64,000 nt of DNA, from assembly GCA_914767715.1 (NCBI GenBank), contig OU612074.1, positions 5,781,501 through 5,845,500 of the forward strand. The letters are read 5' to 3'. The number at the start of each line of letters is the position of its first letter. Position 1 is the first letter of the stretch. The translations under genes were made by a program, and so were the position numbers. The notes under the pieces are model-generated. The model was not told where the DNA came from and ran no database searches. It saw only the letters and a list, made by a program, of their open reading frames with translations. This DNA is from Membranipora membranacea (Eukaryota; Bryozoa; Gymnolaemata; Cheilostomatida; Membraniporidae). Positions 1 through 11,271 of this stretch are shown here, piece by piece.

Positions 1-2015
1 GATTAAACTAGTCCTTTTCGCTTATCCATTTACAATCTCCAAGGATACATAAGATTGGAAACAAACACATCCTTGATTCTTGTTCAAGTCATTGAAGCTA
101 TGTTTGAAGACCTGGGAGCTTATTTTCAAGTTGTACAGAAGTGCCTTGTCATCGCTTCAAGGAGAGTTTATTGTTTGCTGTATCTGCTGCTTGTCCAGTT
201 AATGAAAGTAGGGGTAGGGGAAGGAAGGCACAATTGGCAAAAGGTGGGACATTCTCTTACCTGTTTTGAAGCAAGAGTTTACAGTCTTCTCAACCCTTAG
301 AAGCTAATTCCAGATTTTGAAACGTTTGTGATCCTTTTCACATTTCCGTCTGTCAGTTTCAGAGTTTTGCAAAGGATATGGATAAAATGTCATAATTTCT
401 GATAAGCTGTATCATATTTTTGTCCTATCGGCCCCGGACCTATATTTCTATTCTTCCTACGTATCAAAGCAAAAGTATATTAGTGTCAGTGTGAGAAAAC
501 TTCCTTGCCAAAAACAAAGCGGTTGTAACCTGCAGGCGTGCTTTGGCTTTGTGTGGAAAAGCTAATTCATGCATGACGATTGTGCTCCGTAGATTTCAAA
601 AATATACATGAATGCTCTGTTTTGAATAAAATAACTTGTAATATCAGAAAATCCCATGGGAAATGATTTATCAAGTTTCCAATCACTATATTTCCCTTCC
701 TCTAACCTCCTCCAAGGTCAACAGTCTAAATTCAATATCAAAAGATTGTAAATGTGTTCACACAACTGAAAATTTTTACCCTGAAGCCTGCTGATTAATC
801 TGGTGTTGTAGCTGCTCAAGGTCATTTATCGCTATACGATCTGAACTCCACACCATTTATCGGATCGACAAAATTCTTTCACTGATAAATTGTATTGAGA
901 CCAATAACAATACCAATCAGATTCAAAACTCGATGATCATTCCTTAATTGACAGAACAATACTATAATTTTAATAAATTTGAATTGACACACATTTTGGT
1001 AACGCATTTTGGAAAGAGAATTCACAGAGATATCGGTGTTTTTTTAAGTCATAGATTCTGTTGAAAGGCACTGAAAAGCTATTTGTCGCTGTTTCACATA
1101 ACTGTGGTAACCTTGCCATTCTCCAGTACAGCAGGTCGACATACTACGGCTGAATTGCTTTCTTGGATAAGGCAATTTTGCTTTGTGCCAATTAATTTGC
1201 ACTGGTTTCATGACTACAGCCCTCTGAACCTAATGTGTGCACACCGCCCCTATTTATATATGCGTATTGTTTTGCTCATCAAAACTTTAATTTGATGTCT
1301 ATGGTGATGTTGTCATCAAGGTTTATTAAAGGGAACAAATGGATGTCTTATTAAGTCTTTAAATTGAGTTTGAAAAGGTAGTTTAATACATAAGTGAGGA
1401 AGGTTGAAAATTAAACATAAAAACCACCTAGCCGTTTATAAGCCAGGCTTTGAGGATGATGTACAATCTGAGGTAATATTTTATGTTTAAAGGTTGGCAT
1501 GCCCATGAGCCTGGGATCGAGATGTGAGTTTGAGATTTATAAACTTTCTGTTCAACTGATCATATTGAAGAGCAGTGTACAGGGATGAGGGATCTGCTGG
1601 CACTAGCATCTCAGCTGGAGAAAACCTCTACAACAGTATGAACATCTCTTCTCATCCCTAATAGCCTGAGAATACCGAAATTTTTTTTTATGATTTTTAA
1701 GCAGCTGTCAGCAGTGGATCCTCTGTAATATTGGCCTTCATAGCAGAGATATAGGAGATAAACATACAGCAAAAAGTAGAAGGCAAGTCGATGTTAAGTG
1801 CTTCTACCATGGAGCTTTTTTTATCACTAAGACTAAGGCCTTCTGCAATCTGAAATTACTAATCATCTGTAGATAAATTTAAATTTTCTTGTATTTATAA
1901 CGTAAAAATTCTTTGTCAAAAAGCATCCATGTCTGGTTGAAGGTGCTGCTGCTTGTCCTTGGTGTCCAAAACGACTCATAAGTGTACATAACTGCTGGCA
2001 CGGTATAAATGGCCA
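1..2015. other. non-coding stretch, nothing recognised
   Basis: AT-rich sequence with stops in all frames. The longest open stretch is plus-strand 55-300, which has no ATG at its start and no convincing splice signals. No known family was recognised by eye. The far left end may belong to a gene outside the window, but nothing here supports an exon. Confidence 0.4.
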
Positions 2016-2267
2016 GGTTGATTAAAAAAAAAGGTTGGCATATCACTCGCCCATCCCGAGGCATGGGCGGCGAAATATTAATGCCTTAATGGCAAGGCCG
2101 CAATATCTGTGCCAATTTGCTCTTAGTTTGCAGGCAGGTCAGAGCACACCTGGAGGCCAACCAATCCCCAGTAGAAGATGGACTGCAGCGGGATTCGAAC
2201 CCACGACCTTCAACACTTGCGTGTTGAAGTCCGGCGCTCTAACCAACTGAGCCACCTCCTACTCCTA
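2016..2267 (-). mobile_element. tRNA-derived SINE, full-length copy (family A)
   Basis: Read on the minus strand, the element starts near 2,267. It has a tRNA-like head with an A box (TGGCTCAGTTGG) and a B box (GGTTCGAATCC), an unrelated body of about 150 bases, and a 3' tail with a T run followed by AATCAACC. The same head, body and tail occur on the plus strand at 22,609-22,852. Between the A and B boxes this copy keeps a stretch that can form a hairpin (CAACACGCAAGTGTTG), which the 22.6-kb copy lacks. This is a SINE rather than a tRNA gene, because the acceptor stem cannot pair and homology continues far past the tRNA part. Confidence 0.8.
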
Positions 2268-4265
2268 GATAAAAACGCCAGATTAAAACTAATCATTCTC
2301 TCCATGTGATAATTAATAAAATAATTTATCATCACTTCATTTTCCTTTGCTTATTTCAATATTTTTATTTGTTGAATAAGTGTTTACACTTTGGTTGTAT
2401 ACAAATTCTGAATTGACAACTGTCATATTTCTACTGCCTGTGGGTTGAAATATTTCACATCCTCTCCTCTCCTCAACTATCACCTCAATCTCGATATGAA
2501 TCTTGTATATCCCGAAAGAATGCTGACATTGCATTTTTCTGTTGTAGAATTGTTGCCTATTTGTCCTACACATACTTTCCTCTGATGATACATCAAGCCT
2601 GGCTGAAGTGATCATCTCTTCTATGCCAATATATAGATTAGGTGATCTCTATGTTCAGGTATGTTCTGCTAGGGTATGAGGCCATGCTCTGGTATGGGCT
2701 GCTCAGGTATGAGGACCCATCTGTTCCCTGAGATTGTGTAGAAAAAACATAGCAGTCAATCTGAAGCTGAGCATGCTGGTATTGTGGTGTTCCCTACTGG
2801 TTCTGCCCAGTTAAAATCTTCCACAACAAAATTTCTTTTTCTCAAAAATGAGAGGCTATCCTCGCTAAGAACAGATTTCTGTCAAAGATCGTCTTCATCA
2901 GTTGTCTAGAAAATTTCCCTAACAGGTGGTGGTGGTCCATATTGGCTCTACCCCTTAAAATCCTAGCATACCCATTTGAAAAGGAAATACCACTAAATGA
3001 TAATGGGCTTACTCAAATAAGAATATATTTTAATCAATCATTACTGTTACAAAACCTAGATCAGAGTGGTGGCGGAAAATCTTGAAATGTCAATGATTAC
3101 TGTCATATTATAACTTCCTGCTTTATATCCTTGATATGTGGAATATTGAAGTTTGAGGCTTGCCATTAATTGGCATCATAAGACACAATATCCACCCTGC
3201 CTCCAACCCTGTGCATAGAATATAGCAGTATTCAAATTGATATATGTACCACAAGCTATTACATGGACATAGTCAATATGTATCATATACTTTTCAATAA
3301 TGCAATGTGCAGCAAATTAAATAATAAGAGAGCTGCGTCGTTGTACAATATAGTTACAGGCAGCCCTGAACATCCCTAATGTGCATCACGCTAAGTGCTT
3401 TTAAATTAGTTCAAGCTTCAGACGCATCTTGTTTAGCGTATCAGAGTCAAGGTCAAGGCTCGTCCTGCTGAGAAGTGTATCAGTTTTAAATGCATCTGCC
3501 ACTAGGTGAGACATCTGCTAATTTAACAAGAGCTAAAATGTCTGGCCCTAGTATCTGTTATTTTGCTTACTTGCTCGCTTGCTCTACCAGACTCGACCAA
3601 TCCACTAGAAAAGGCAGCTTGTAAAAAGCCACCATTTTTTTTCCTCACTACCACTTGTAGGCGGGTACTCTGCTAGTTACTAGTCTGCAGAAGGATCTAA
3701 CTCTGGGTTTATCCTCTCTCCGCCGACTCATTGATCATTTTGTTAGCTTGGATCCCACACCTTAGCAGAGATATTGTTAGCTAAATAACCATTTCAATAA
3801 TCTTATTTCTAACACCACAAGGTTATCATCGCTGGTTTAAGGCATCATTAGCAAACCTTAGGAGTTCATATCATTTAACAAATCATTTCAAGCCATCTAT
3901 CAGACTGATGCAGACTGTGTGAAGATAGAAGAAAGCGCAAGATTTGAGTTTTGAGAAATGCAAATCCTTCTATAGGTAGCTCTGAGATAATCTTTAGAAC
4001 TGCTAACAATAGTTGGCTGAGATTTCTCTCCAAAATTTTTCAATTTGTTTTATTTTAAATTTGCCTCGAATAAAAATGAAGACATAATCACTTGTTTCCA
4101 TGGAAAGGGACTATGATGCTGATGTTACTAATGTTGTTGGGATATAAACAAGGCTCGTTATCTTTTATCTTCTAGCTTTTATTCAAAATGGATTTATTTT
4201 GATAAAACCAGATTTTAATGTTTTAATTATTTCTCATAGAAAATAGTTTAAAAAACAACCTATAG
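2268..4265. other. non-coding stretch, nothing recognised
   Basis: No open frame with plausible exon borders, no RNA gene and no clear repeat was seen. If the terminal exon proposed at 4,266 is real, part of this stretch is its upstream intron. Confidence 0.4.
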
Positions 4266-4379
4266 GTATTTGAGGAAACATTGTTCACAAGAGAAAGTTC
4301 AGGAGTGCCTATGGCGGAAGATATGGAGTCATCTGTTGTCAGTTTAAGTTTAAGACAAGAATTTGATTTCATTGTTTGA
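4266..4379 (+). CDS. possible terminal exon of an unidentified gene
   Basis: An AG at 4,264-4,265 precedes a frame open for 37 codons to TGA at 4,377-4,379. The translation begins VFEETLFTRESSG and ends LRQEFDFIV. Its acidic and serine-rich composition looks like a protein C-terminus rather than random AT-rich translation. A poly(A) signal follows about 300 bases later, at 4,685, with no other gene between, which is a normal length for a 3' UTR. Against the call: the pyrimidine tract before the acceptor is weak, upstream exons were not found, and a 37-codon open frame can arise by chance. The protein family is not recognised. Confidence 0.3.
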   Translation, partial: VFEETLFTRESSGVPMAEDMESSVVSLSLRQEFDFIV

Positions 4380-4684
4380 CGTGGCAATATTTTCTTTTAG
4401 CGATCATAGCCATCTAAGGGATGGTGTTGGCTGACTTGGCCATGTGGACTATGACCGTCCTAGCACCCTCTGTCAGAAGTGGAATACCTTAAAGATAGAG
4501 ATATTGAATAAGAATAAGAGTAGATATTTGTACAGTCATAAATTGTAGAATGTGTCCTATGGATAAGAGACATTGGTTATATCTATCTGTACATGTCAAT
4601 TACTATTAATTCTACCTGCTACATTCAGTATTGCTGAATGGTGCAGTTTAAATATTTGTGTCCTTGTATCTCAGTGTGAGTGTC

Positions 4685-4690
4685 AATAAA
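4685..4690 (+). terminator. candidate poly(A) signal AATAAA
   Basis: AATAAA is followed by a GT-rich stretch (GTGGTCAATTATG). It would end the transcript of the proposed exon at 4,266-4,379. Supported only by motif and position. Confidence 0.35.
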
Positions 4691-6280
4691 GTGGTCAATT
4701 ATGAATAATAATGCTGATATTTTTCCCATTCAATAATTTAACAAAATTGATCAATCTCAATTTCGGCTGTCTCATCGCTTTTCCTTTAGGGGTGAGGAGC
4801 ATACAGGCTTACAGTCTTAAGCTTCCTATCAATCTGTCACAGTCATTCTGATGATGACTGAGGGCTTATTAATTGACTTTTGGCCAACAGTATCCGTTTA
4901 TGGTAACTTTGAGATCTGATTTTTATAAGAGGAGCATAAAAAGTAATAAGGAATATCTATCAACCAACAAATCCTAATACCCTGCCAACCCGACCTTCAC
5001 GTTTATAGATCTGTCAGTCACAGTTATTGTCAGAATGAAAATGCTCTGAACAAGAGATCATCCAAATAAACATCTGGCAACTCTTCATCTCGTAATGTAG
5101 TGTTATGGTGTAGACACCAATAGCCGTGGGTATACTTTTTACGCTGAATTACATTCAGAGTCTCAATTTTTCATTTATTAGTCCACAAACATAAAGATCT
5201 CTATAATCAGATTCAGCAGTGCCAGAAAAAATTACATAATAAAAAAATGCAAATTCATGAAAGCATCTCAGACGATACTTTAGCACTAACTGTCAATCAT
5301 TAGTGTAATTGTTTCGTTTCCTTAAAATTGCATTTCTACAAACATAGTTTTTATGCCGATAAAGATTAGACGCTCCTTGTTATTGAATTCTACCAATGAA
5401 TTCGTATTTGAACAACTAAATCTCTGTTCAACCATGCAATGACGTTCATGATAATAAGTTAGACTCAGTCATGGTCAGCTGAACCGATCAAACAAATTCT
5501 AATCAAGCATCTGTGTTCAAAATGACCCTACTCTCATATGAATCAGACTGATCTTCAAACGTAAAGCATTTCAGCTCCGCTGCACCACTTTGGATGGCTA
5601 TACCATGATTTCCCTGAGGTGAGGGCATGAGGTGACAATTCGAAGTTCTTTGCACGTTGTATGGCACTCATTTTTGGCATTCTAGTGCATCATTCAGCTA
5701 TATGCTTTGCGGGTCAACCTTCACCAGGGTGTCCCGAGTAGAGATGTTACAGTATACTTATAAATGACTAATCAAGTATCTCTGTTTAAAATGAACCTAC
5801 TATGAATAAGACGGATCTTGAGTTTTAATGCATTTCAGCTCTACGGCACTGATTTGGATGGCTTTGCAATAGTTTTACTGACCTGGTCAGTTGCAGTTAT
5901 GGCACGAGATTACAATGTGAAGAGCCCTGCAAATTGTTTTGGTTTGAAAAGATACCAAATTCAGGAGTTTCAGTATACTAACAAATGACTTCGGATAATA
6001 GCCATGTTCACTATAGGTGATGTTTGAACTCCTATCCTAGTCATTGATTCTCTTGTTTGTTGCTGAGAGTTTTTTAAGGGTTGCCGGCTGAAAATGGGGA
6101 TTTGGGGATGATGCAAAGTGTGGCATATGATTACTGGATCTCAAGTGTGGAAGTGAGCAGGATACGCTAAGCCAATAATAAATGATTGAGCTGTCAGTTA
6201 TTATTACAATGACTGACGGGTTTTAAAGGAAGCTAAAGGCTGTCAGTGTTATATTCCAGGTTTCTGCAGTTTCGTTGCCG
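4691..6280. other. intergenic region upstream of peptide gene 1
   Basis: No coding region was seen. It contains the diverged direct duplication listed at 5,493-5,960 and then the proximal upstream region of gene 1. Confidence 0.4.
5493..5960. repeat. diverged direct duplication, about 270-bp period
   Basis: The block from about 5,493 (TAATCAAGCATCTGTGTTCA) and the block from about 5,765 (TAATCAAGTATCTCTGTTTA) align in order over roughly 170 bases. They share a CATTTCAGCTC segment and a TTTGGATGGCT segment. A fragment of a third copy (CAGTATACTAACAAATGACT) starts near 5,971. The copies are clearly diverged, so this is an old duplication. No function is evident. Confidence 0.6.
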
Positions 6281-6290
6281 TATATAAATA
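6281..6290 (+). promoter_or_regulatory. TATA box of peptide gene 1
   Basis: TATATAAATA lies about 200 bases upstream of the first donor (6,492), so transcription should start near 6,310. The 5' non-coding exon would run from there to 6,491 and end ACAGAG before GTAAGT. Gene 2 has a TATATAAA in the corresponding place. Confidence 0.6.
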
Positions 6291-6491
6291 GGTTGATAGT
6301 GAGACTAATCGGTTATTGATGTGTTTATGCGATCAAAATCTGATGCTTTCTGACACTCCATGGCACTTTGGCATATGGAAAAATTGCCTCTCCCGAAAAT
6401 AATACGCCTTGGAAAATCAGTGTAACAAAAATTATCTTCAGAACAAGAAGTGAACATTTTGTATCTCAAGCAACAGAGTAAAAAAACAGAG

Positions 6492-6655
6492 GTAAGTGTA
6501 CCAGCTGAACTTATTTAATTATAATTTTCTTTCCTGAGTGATTAATTTGTGTACGGTTTGCTAGTTTTTTTTGTGTGTTTTCAAAGGTTCTTCAAATAAT
6601 TGCCATCACTAAATAGATTAGACAGTTTATATTCCAATTGCTGATTATTTTATAG
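6492..6655 (+). other. 5' UTR intron of peptide gene 1
   Basis: The donor GTAAGT at 6,492 is consensus. The acceptor TATAG ends at 6,655, leaving only AAG before the ATG. Gene 2 has an intron at exactly the same place (AAG before ATG), which is strong structural evidence that the two genes are related. Confidence 0.65.
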
Positions 6656-6658
6656 AAG

Positions 6659-7109
6659 ATGAACAAGCTTATCACACTCTTCGCTCTTGCTGCCATAGTT
6701 GGTGAGTGCAATATCAAGTATTTCATCTTGAATTTCCCCTACTTCTGGGGTAATATTGGGGTCACTAATCATGCTGAACTCAAATCATGCAGTGATTTGT
6801 ACTCTCGAGTCTTCTTATTCAAGAATGATAACATATGGGGAAGTGCTGATAGCTGTGCAGTATCTTTTTTAACTTGTTAGATTATTTACATCTTTAGCAC
6901 TGTAGTTGTATAGAACATTAAGAAGGACTTTCAAACATTCAGCTTCACATGTAATAAATGTTCTTTCATTGTCTTTTTTAGGCCTGTGTGTTGCTGGAGG
7001 ATACTCACCAAGCAGCAGTAGAGGTGGAAATGTCAACGTAAAGGTATCAAAAGATCCCAAAGTCCCAGATGATAAGAGCGCAGCTAAACCAAAAATGCAT
7101 AAAGCCTAG
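6659..7109 (+). CDS. small secreted cationic peptide (gene 1), two coding exons
   Basis: The coding parts are 6,659-6,701 and 6,982-7,109, joined across a phase-1 GT-AG intron (GTGAGT donor; acceptor after CTTTTTTAG), giving 56 residues. Residues 1 to about 19 form a signal peptide (starts MNKLITLFALAAIVG, then LCVAG), with likely cleavage near A19 or G20. The mature part of about 36 residues has no cysteine. It is Gly/Ser-rich at first (GYSPSSSRGG), then lysine-rich with alternating V/K, D/P and K/P, and ends PKMHKA. It is strongly basic and probably unstructured. A poly(A) signal lies at 7,244. The start is fixed by the 5' UTR intron ending three bases before it. I do not recognise the family. 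A secreted cationic peptide could be antimicrobial, a matrix component or a signalling precursor, but nothing here decides. It is a relative of the array-borne gene 2. Confidence 0.7.
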
Positions 7110-7243
7110 TTTGTATTGTAACGATGTGGCAACAACTCTGTCTATGGGAAAAACATTATATATAGGTGCTTTCACTCTTTTAGTCAGCACGATTGGTATG
7201 ATATGTTCATGTACAGGTTTAGATTTCTCAATTGGAGTCGCAA

Positions 7244-7249
7244 AATAAA
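7244..7249 (+). terminator. poly(A) signal of peptide gene 1
   Basis: AATAAA lies 135 bases after the TAG stop. It is the first such signal downstream and gives a short 3' UTR typical of a compact peptide gene. Confidence 0.55.
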
Positions 7250-8369
7250 ATAATGATGAAGCGTCGCCACCAAAATTTCAAAAATGGTACGGAAATCATG
7301 ACGGTCAGTTTAAAACAGACCGGGAAAAAAATACTACCTAAACCGCTGTAGGTGATTAAGCAAAATTGGAATAGAATAGACCTCCTTGCCCTCAATAACC
7401 TAGTGCTGATCAGTATTGATGAAAGGAAAAGTTGTGCTAGCTTAACAATTTTTAATTATCTAACTTCAAACCTATAGTAACAAAAATGGGTAAACCTCCG
7501 AGGCCTTAGCGAGGGCAAAACCGCCTTCTTCGTGAAACCAATTGTAACTTTTGTGTTGCAGAATGGCTAAATTAAGAAGGCCATCACACATTGTTCCTTG
7601 GGCAGGCTGTCAATTCAGTATGCATTTTAATTTCAAATAAAGTGTATTAACAATAACAGGTGGCGTGGGGATTCGCTATCAACGTATTTGTGTATTCCCA
7701 AGCTTTGGACCAGCGGTTTAAGTTTAATTGAAATCAAACACCTCATAAACTCAGAAGAAATCCAAGATATTTTGTTTGGAATGGAATAGTTGTGTGTCAT
7801 CTGGTAAGCTAATGCCACCATATGATTGCACATGCTTAAATTTTGTTTAAAAAATGCTAAACAAGGAAGACCTGCAATTTCAATTAAACATGAGGGAAAT
7901 CGGGCCAGCAGTTCCTAAGGTAGTATACTATGTGAGACATGATCTTAATGTTCCAGCCGAAGAACGAGGAACCTTTCATCAAGCCAGGACTAAGGTCATA
8001 TTACATTGGGCTTCAACTTCCTTACATCTATTTATTAAAAGTCAAACTTTGTTATCCGAGTTTACCTTGATTTATCAAACAAAAGGTTTGAATTAGGTGA
8101 CTAGTTGATGTGAGGAACCTGGTTCAACAGTTTGCCATCACTGCATGGTCATCCTTCAAATGTACAACGTGTCAACAGTAATAAATTCAATATTATATTT
8201 CAATTGTGTTGTTTATTGTGATGATGATGTATGTATGTACCTTCATTGATTCACGTGTGAATAATAAAACTTTTCAGCCGTACTGTCTAAAAAACTGTGA
8301 AAAATATGAGCTCTTATCAAATAAAACAAAAACCATAAAAAACTGTTAAAAATAAAATGACTTGATTGA
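7250..8369. other. intergenic region; one unrecognised ORF
   Basis: Mostly non-coding. The plus-strand ORF at 7,854-8,096 (80 codons, starting MLNKEDLQFQLNMREIG) has fairly protein-like composition in its first half. It has no recognisable domain, no promoter and no splice context, so it is not called as a gene. No RNA gene was seen. Confidence 0.35.
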
Positions 8370-8820
8370 CTAGAAAAAGATATCGTTTAGCACTTTGGCA
8401 GCAACATTTTGTAAACAAAGCTTGCGTAAGTTGCTCCTGTGCTTAAGTGTTTGGTACCTTCCTGACGGAAGAGTGTCTAGAGTTAGCACTGGACTTTGAC
8501 TGCTCGCGACCATTCTGAGCACTTTGGTTTTTACCCGCCCTGTCACAGTGGTTTTTATAGATGGTAATGTGTTGGCAAGTTTGCTAGCGATTGCTGTGAT
8601 GTACATGAGGCCACCTTTCTCTTTCTCTGAGAGATGTGAGTAGATAGTGGTTAGATGGTGTAACAAGCGTTGTATGACTAGCAATGATGAAGAGTTTTTT
8701 TTTAGATTTCACCATAGGAGATGGCATCAAGTATATCATTAATTTAAATGTGTCTAGCTTTTGACAGTTGGTACCTGATCTGCACAAGTTGCAAGCATCT
8801 CAGTCGCCTATGTTCAAACA
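8370..8820 (-). mobile_element. decayed non-LTR retrotransposon, reverse transcriptase C-terminal tail
   Basis: The minus-strand frame 8,684-8,370 contains LPSGRYQTLKHRSN followed by a basic stretch and VLND. That arrangement is typical of the C-terminal end of animal LINE polyproteins (LPSG-R-Y-R, then an RTNR-like motif, then a pattern ending LN). Just upstream on the same strand (to about 8,820) weaker LINE-like residues continue in other frames, so the copy is frameshifted and has stops. It is a dead 5'-truncated fragment. The motif match is from memory of the family, not from a search. Confidence 0.5.
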
Positions 8821-9316
8821 CCCACAATATCAGATTTTGAGTATGAATAGATTTTGGTACAGTCTTTTTATGTATGATGCTTCCCAGACATGAAATTATT
8901 TTCAGAGCGATGCTAACGGAAATCTTGGAGTGTCAGATTTGATATCATTACTACCCACTTCATTTTGTTTCCTTGTTTTGTGGAAGCTTTAGCATTAAGC
9001 TACAAAGATTAAAATAGAGGTTATATTTTTAATTTTTCTCTCATGGATGAGATTTTAGGGTCGGATAATATCCTGTTCGTACATCCTGTTCGTATATCCT
9101 GTTCGTACATTCGTACATCCTGTCTGTACATCGTACATTCGGGCCATCTGACATGCGCTGATGCAAAGCAATAAAATCTCCTAATGCAATCTTGATTGGA
9201 ATATAATATCAATGAAAACAGGAAATTGAGGGAATTGAAAGGAATGGCTTGACTAGTAATCATTGATTACGTCTTTGGTAAAAACTTGGCCCGATTTCAG
9301 CAAAAAGACCAAAACA
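8821..9316. other. left flank of the tandem array
   Basis: No gene. It includes the minisatellite at 9,069-9,140. The segment from 9,181 to the array edge is present again inside every derived unit (for example from 27,566), so it took part in the rearrangements although it lies outside the array proper. Confidence 0.55.
9069..9140. repeat. short imperfect minisatellite (ATCCTGTTCGTAC)n
   Basis: About five imperfect copies of a 13-bp motif (ATCCTGTTCGTAC and shortened versions) run in tandem. Read through, they give a spurious Arg/Tyr/Asp-rich open frame on the minus strand. The tract lies about 180 bp outside the first array unit and is absent from the derived units. Confidence 0.75.
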
Positions 9317-11057
9317 GAACACGACCTCTACAGGATATCGTCATTGTGCAGCTATTCAAGTACCCATAGTCACACATGTGGGTGACCTTTGCAAAAATAG
9401 TGCAGTATCATCTAACATAGATATTTGAAGCTCAAATGGCGTAGATCGTTGTATCCTGACGTAGATAAAAGTCACAAGAATAGATATTTTTATGACATTT
9501 AATGTAATCATTTTCAATTGGTTTGATTAGCCGTTGAATTTTCATTAGATTAAATAATAGAATATAATGAAAATGACTGCTTTTTCAAAGACAGTTCGTC
9601 CCTGACACCAAATTTCATTGCATTTGATAAGGTTTACGTATATTTGGACACAATTTCATTTTGATTTATTTTGTTTGTAATAGGAATTACTATTTTTGGA
9701 TTCACTTTTCTTTCGAAACATGAGGCAAGATTTTGGTTAACCAAATAACGTTAGCAAATGCAGTTTTACAGCGGTGATCAAGGGAAGTCACTCTGAAAAA
9801 TATAAAATAACTTACGAATGATACATACAATATAATCATTCATAGTCATAAAGAATATTCTCATGAAATATACCAATAACTATATTGTGTTACTTTTTGT
9901 TTACATAACAGTTTTGACACATATAAAGCATTCAACGAAGTACTTCATGCACAAAAATCAACACCAGACAAGTTTTACATCACAGAGTAAGGATATACAG
10001 AGAGGACACTTCAATGATCATTATAGTGCCTGCGGTTTTTGATTAACTGGGGGAAATTTTGCACAGCTGGATGCCGAAAACTCATGATCTCTATATGTTA
10101 TATTGTCATTTTTCTTGCAGAAATCTCTACCTTTGATGGACCATAATTCATTCTGCCCAGTATTTTGGTGATTGATTTAAGGTAAGGCCACACGTTCTCA
10201 TGCAAATTTATACTTATTCTTGCAAATTTAATTTCGTATTAATGTGAACCTACCACACATGATTCTCATCTCCGAAAATTTTATGAGCGCAATCCTCCTG
10301 CGCCAATACGAACGATAGACCTAACAGTGATATGAAATAAAAATATTTATATCAAGGAGAAGCTGTTACTTGTTGTTTACCGCCCAGTGATTCAGCTTCT
10401 ATGTATGCCTCAACCATCTCCTAATAATTGTTTCAATTGGTACTCATAATTCACTGTATCCCTTCCCCTCTTACTACAGGTCCAAAATTTAATGAGAAAC
10501 TCTACATATTGATCATCCTCTCAATCTTTTTACCAAAGTTGTGTTTGCATAGATATGACCTTGACTTTTCAATTAAACAGGCAGCCACTCAGATAGCATT
10601 TCTAGAAGATTTATACTATCTGGTTACGTGCATTGTTAACATACAACGTTCCACAAATTGTGGGAATCCCAATCCGAACGAAAGTTTATGTGATATTTAC
10701 TTCTAATTGTGAGAAAACAACCCCATATGACTTCACTTTAGGACAGATTTTTCTTTTGGTTCGACTAACAAGAAAATTCAGTGACAAGTTTATGACACGG
10801 CAGTCTAGAACCCTATATGTTTCAACTTTGGCTTAAGATGTTTGCTATTGAACTGTGTTTAACAGTTTTTTGAGCATAATATTTGAAACCAGAGTTGATT
10901 GATGAAGTTTCATGGCGAACAAAGACATAAAAGATTTGCCAATTAAGTAAATGCTGCCAAAGCAGGTTGCTAATTGTACTTGGCAGAGTCAATATACCTG
11001 ATGTTGCTTAAAAAGGTTCATAATATGTTGGTTAAAATGTTGGTTAAAATTCCAATG

Positions 11058-11271
11058 GTTACTCACTCACCACTTCGAGCCGGCAAAATAGTGTGCCTCA
11101 AGGGCGAGGCTGCAATGACCGCGCCAATTTACTATCAGTTTGTAGGCAGGTCGGAGCACACCTGGGGGTCCAACAACTCCCAGTAGTCAGTAGAATGCAG
11201 TGGGATTCGAACCCGCGACCTGCAACACTTGCCAGCTGAAGGACTGGCGCTCTAACAACTGAGCCACCACA
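11058..11271 (-). mobile_element. tRNA-derived SINE, diverged subfamily B (unit 1)
   Basis: On the minus strand the head reads GTGGCTCAGTTGTTAGAGCG, followed by a B box GGTTCGAATCC and a body related to family A (AGGTGTGCTCCGACCTGCCT). The body differs at many sites, and the family A 3' end is replaced by one ending near GAGTGAGTAACC. It is older or from a different subfamily. This copy is shared at the same place by all array units, so it predates the amplification. Confidence 0.75.

Noticed and set aside
55-300. 81-codon plus-strand open frame at the left end
   Set aside because: It starts at TTG, not ATG, and has no clear splice borders or recognised domain. The opposite strand also has a partly open frame here, so neither is convincing.
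9069-9140. CRISPR array
   Set aside because: Imperfect contiguous 13-bp repeats without spacers in a eukaryotic context.
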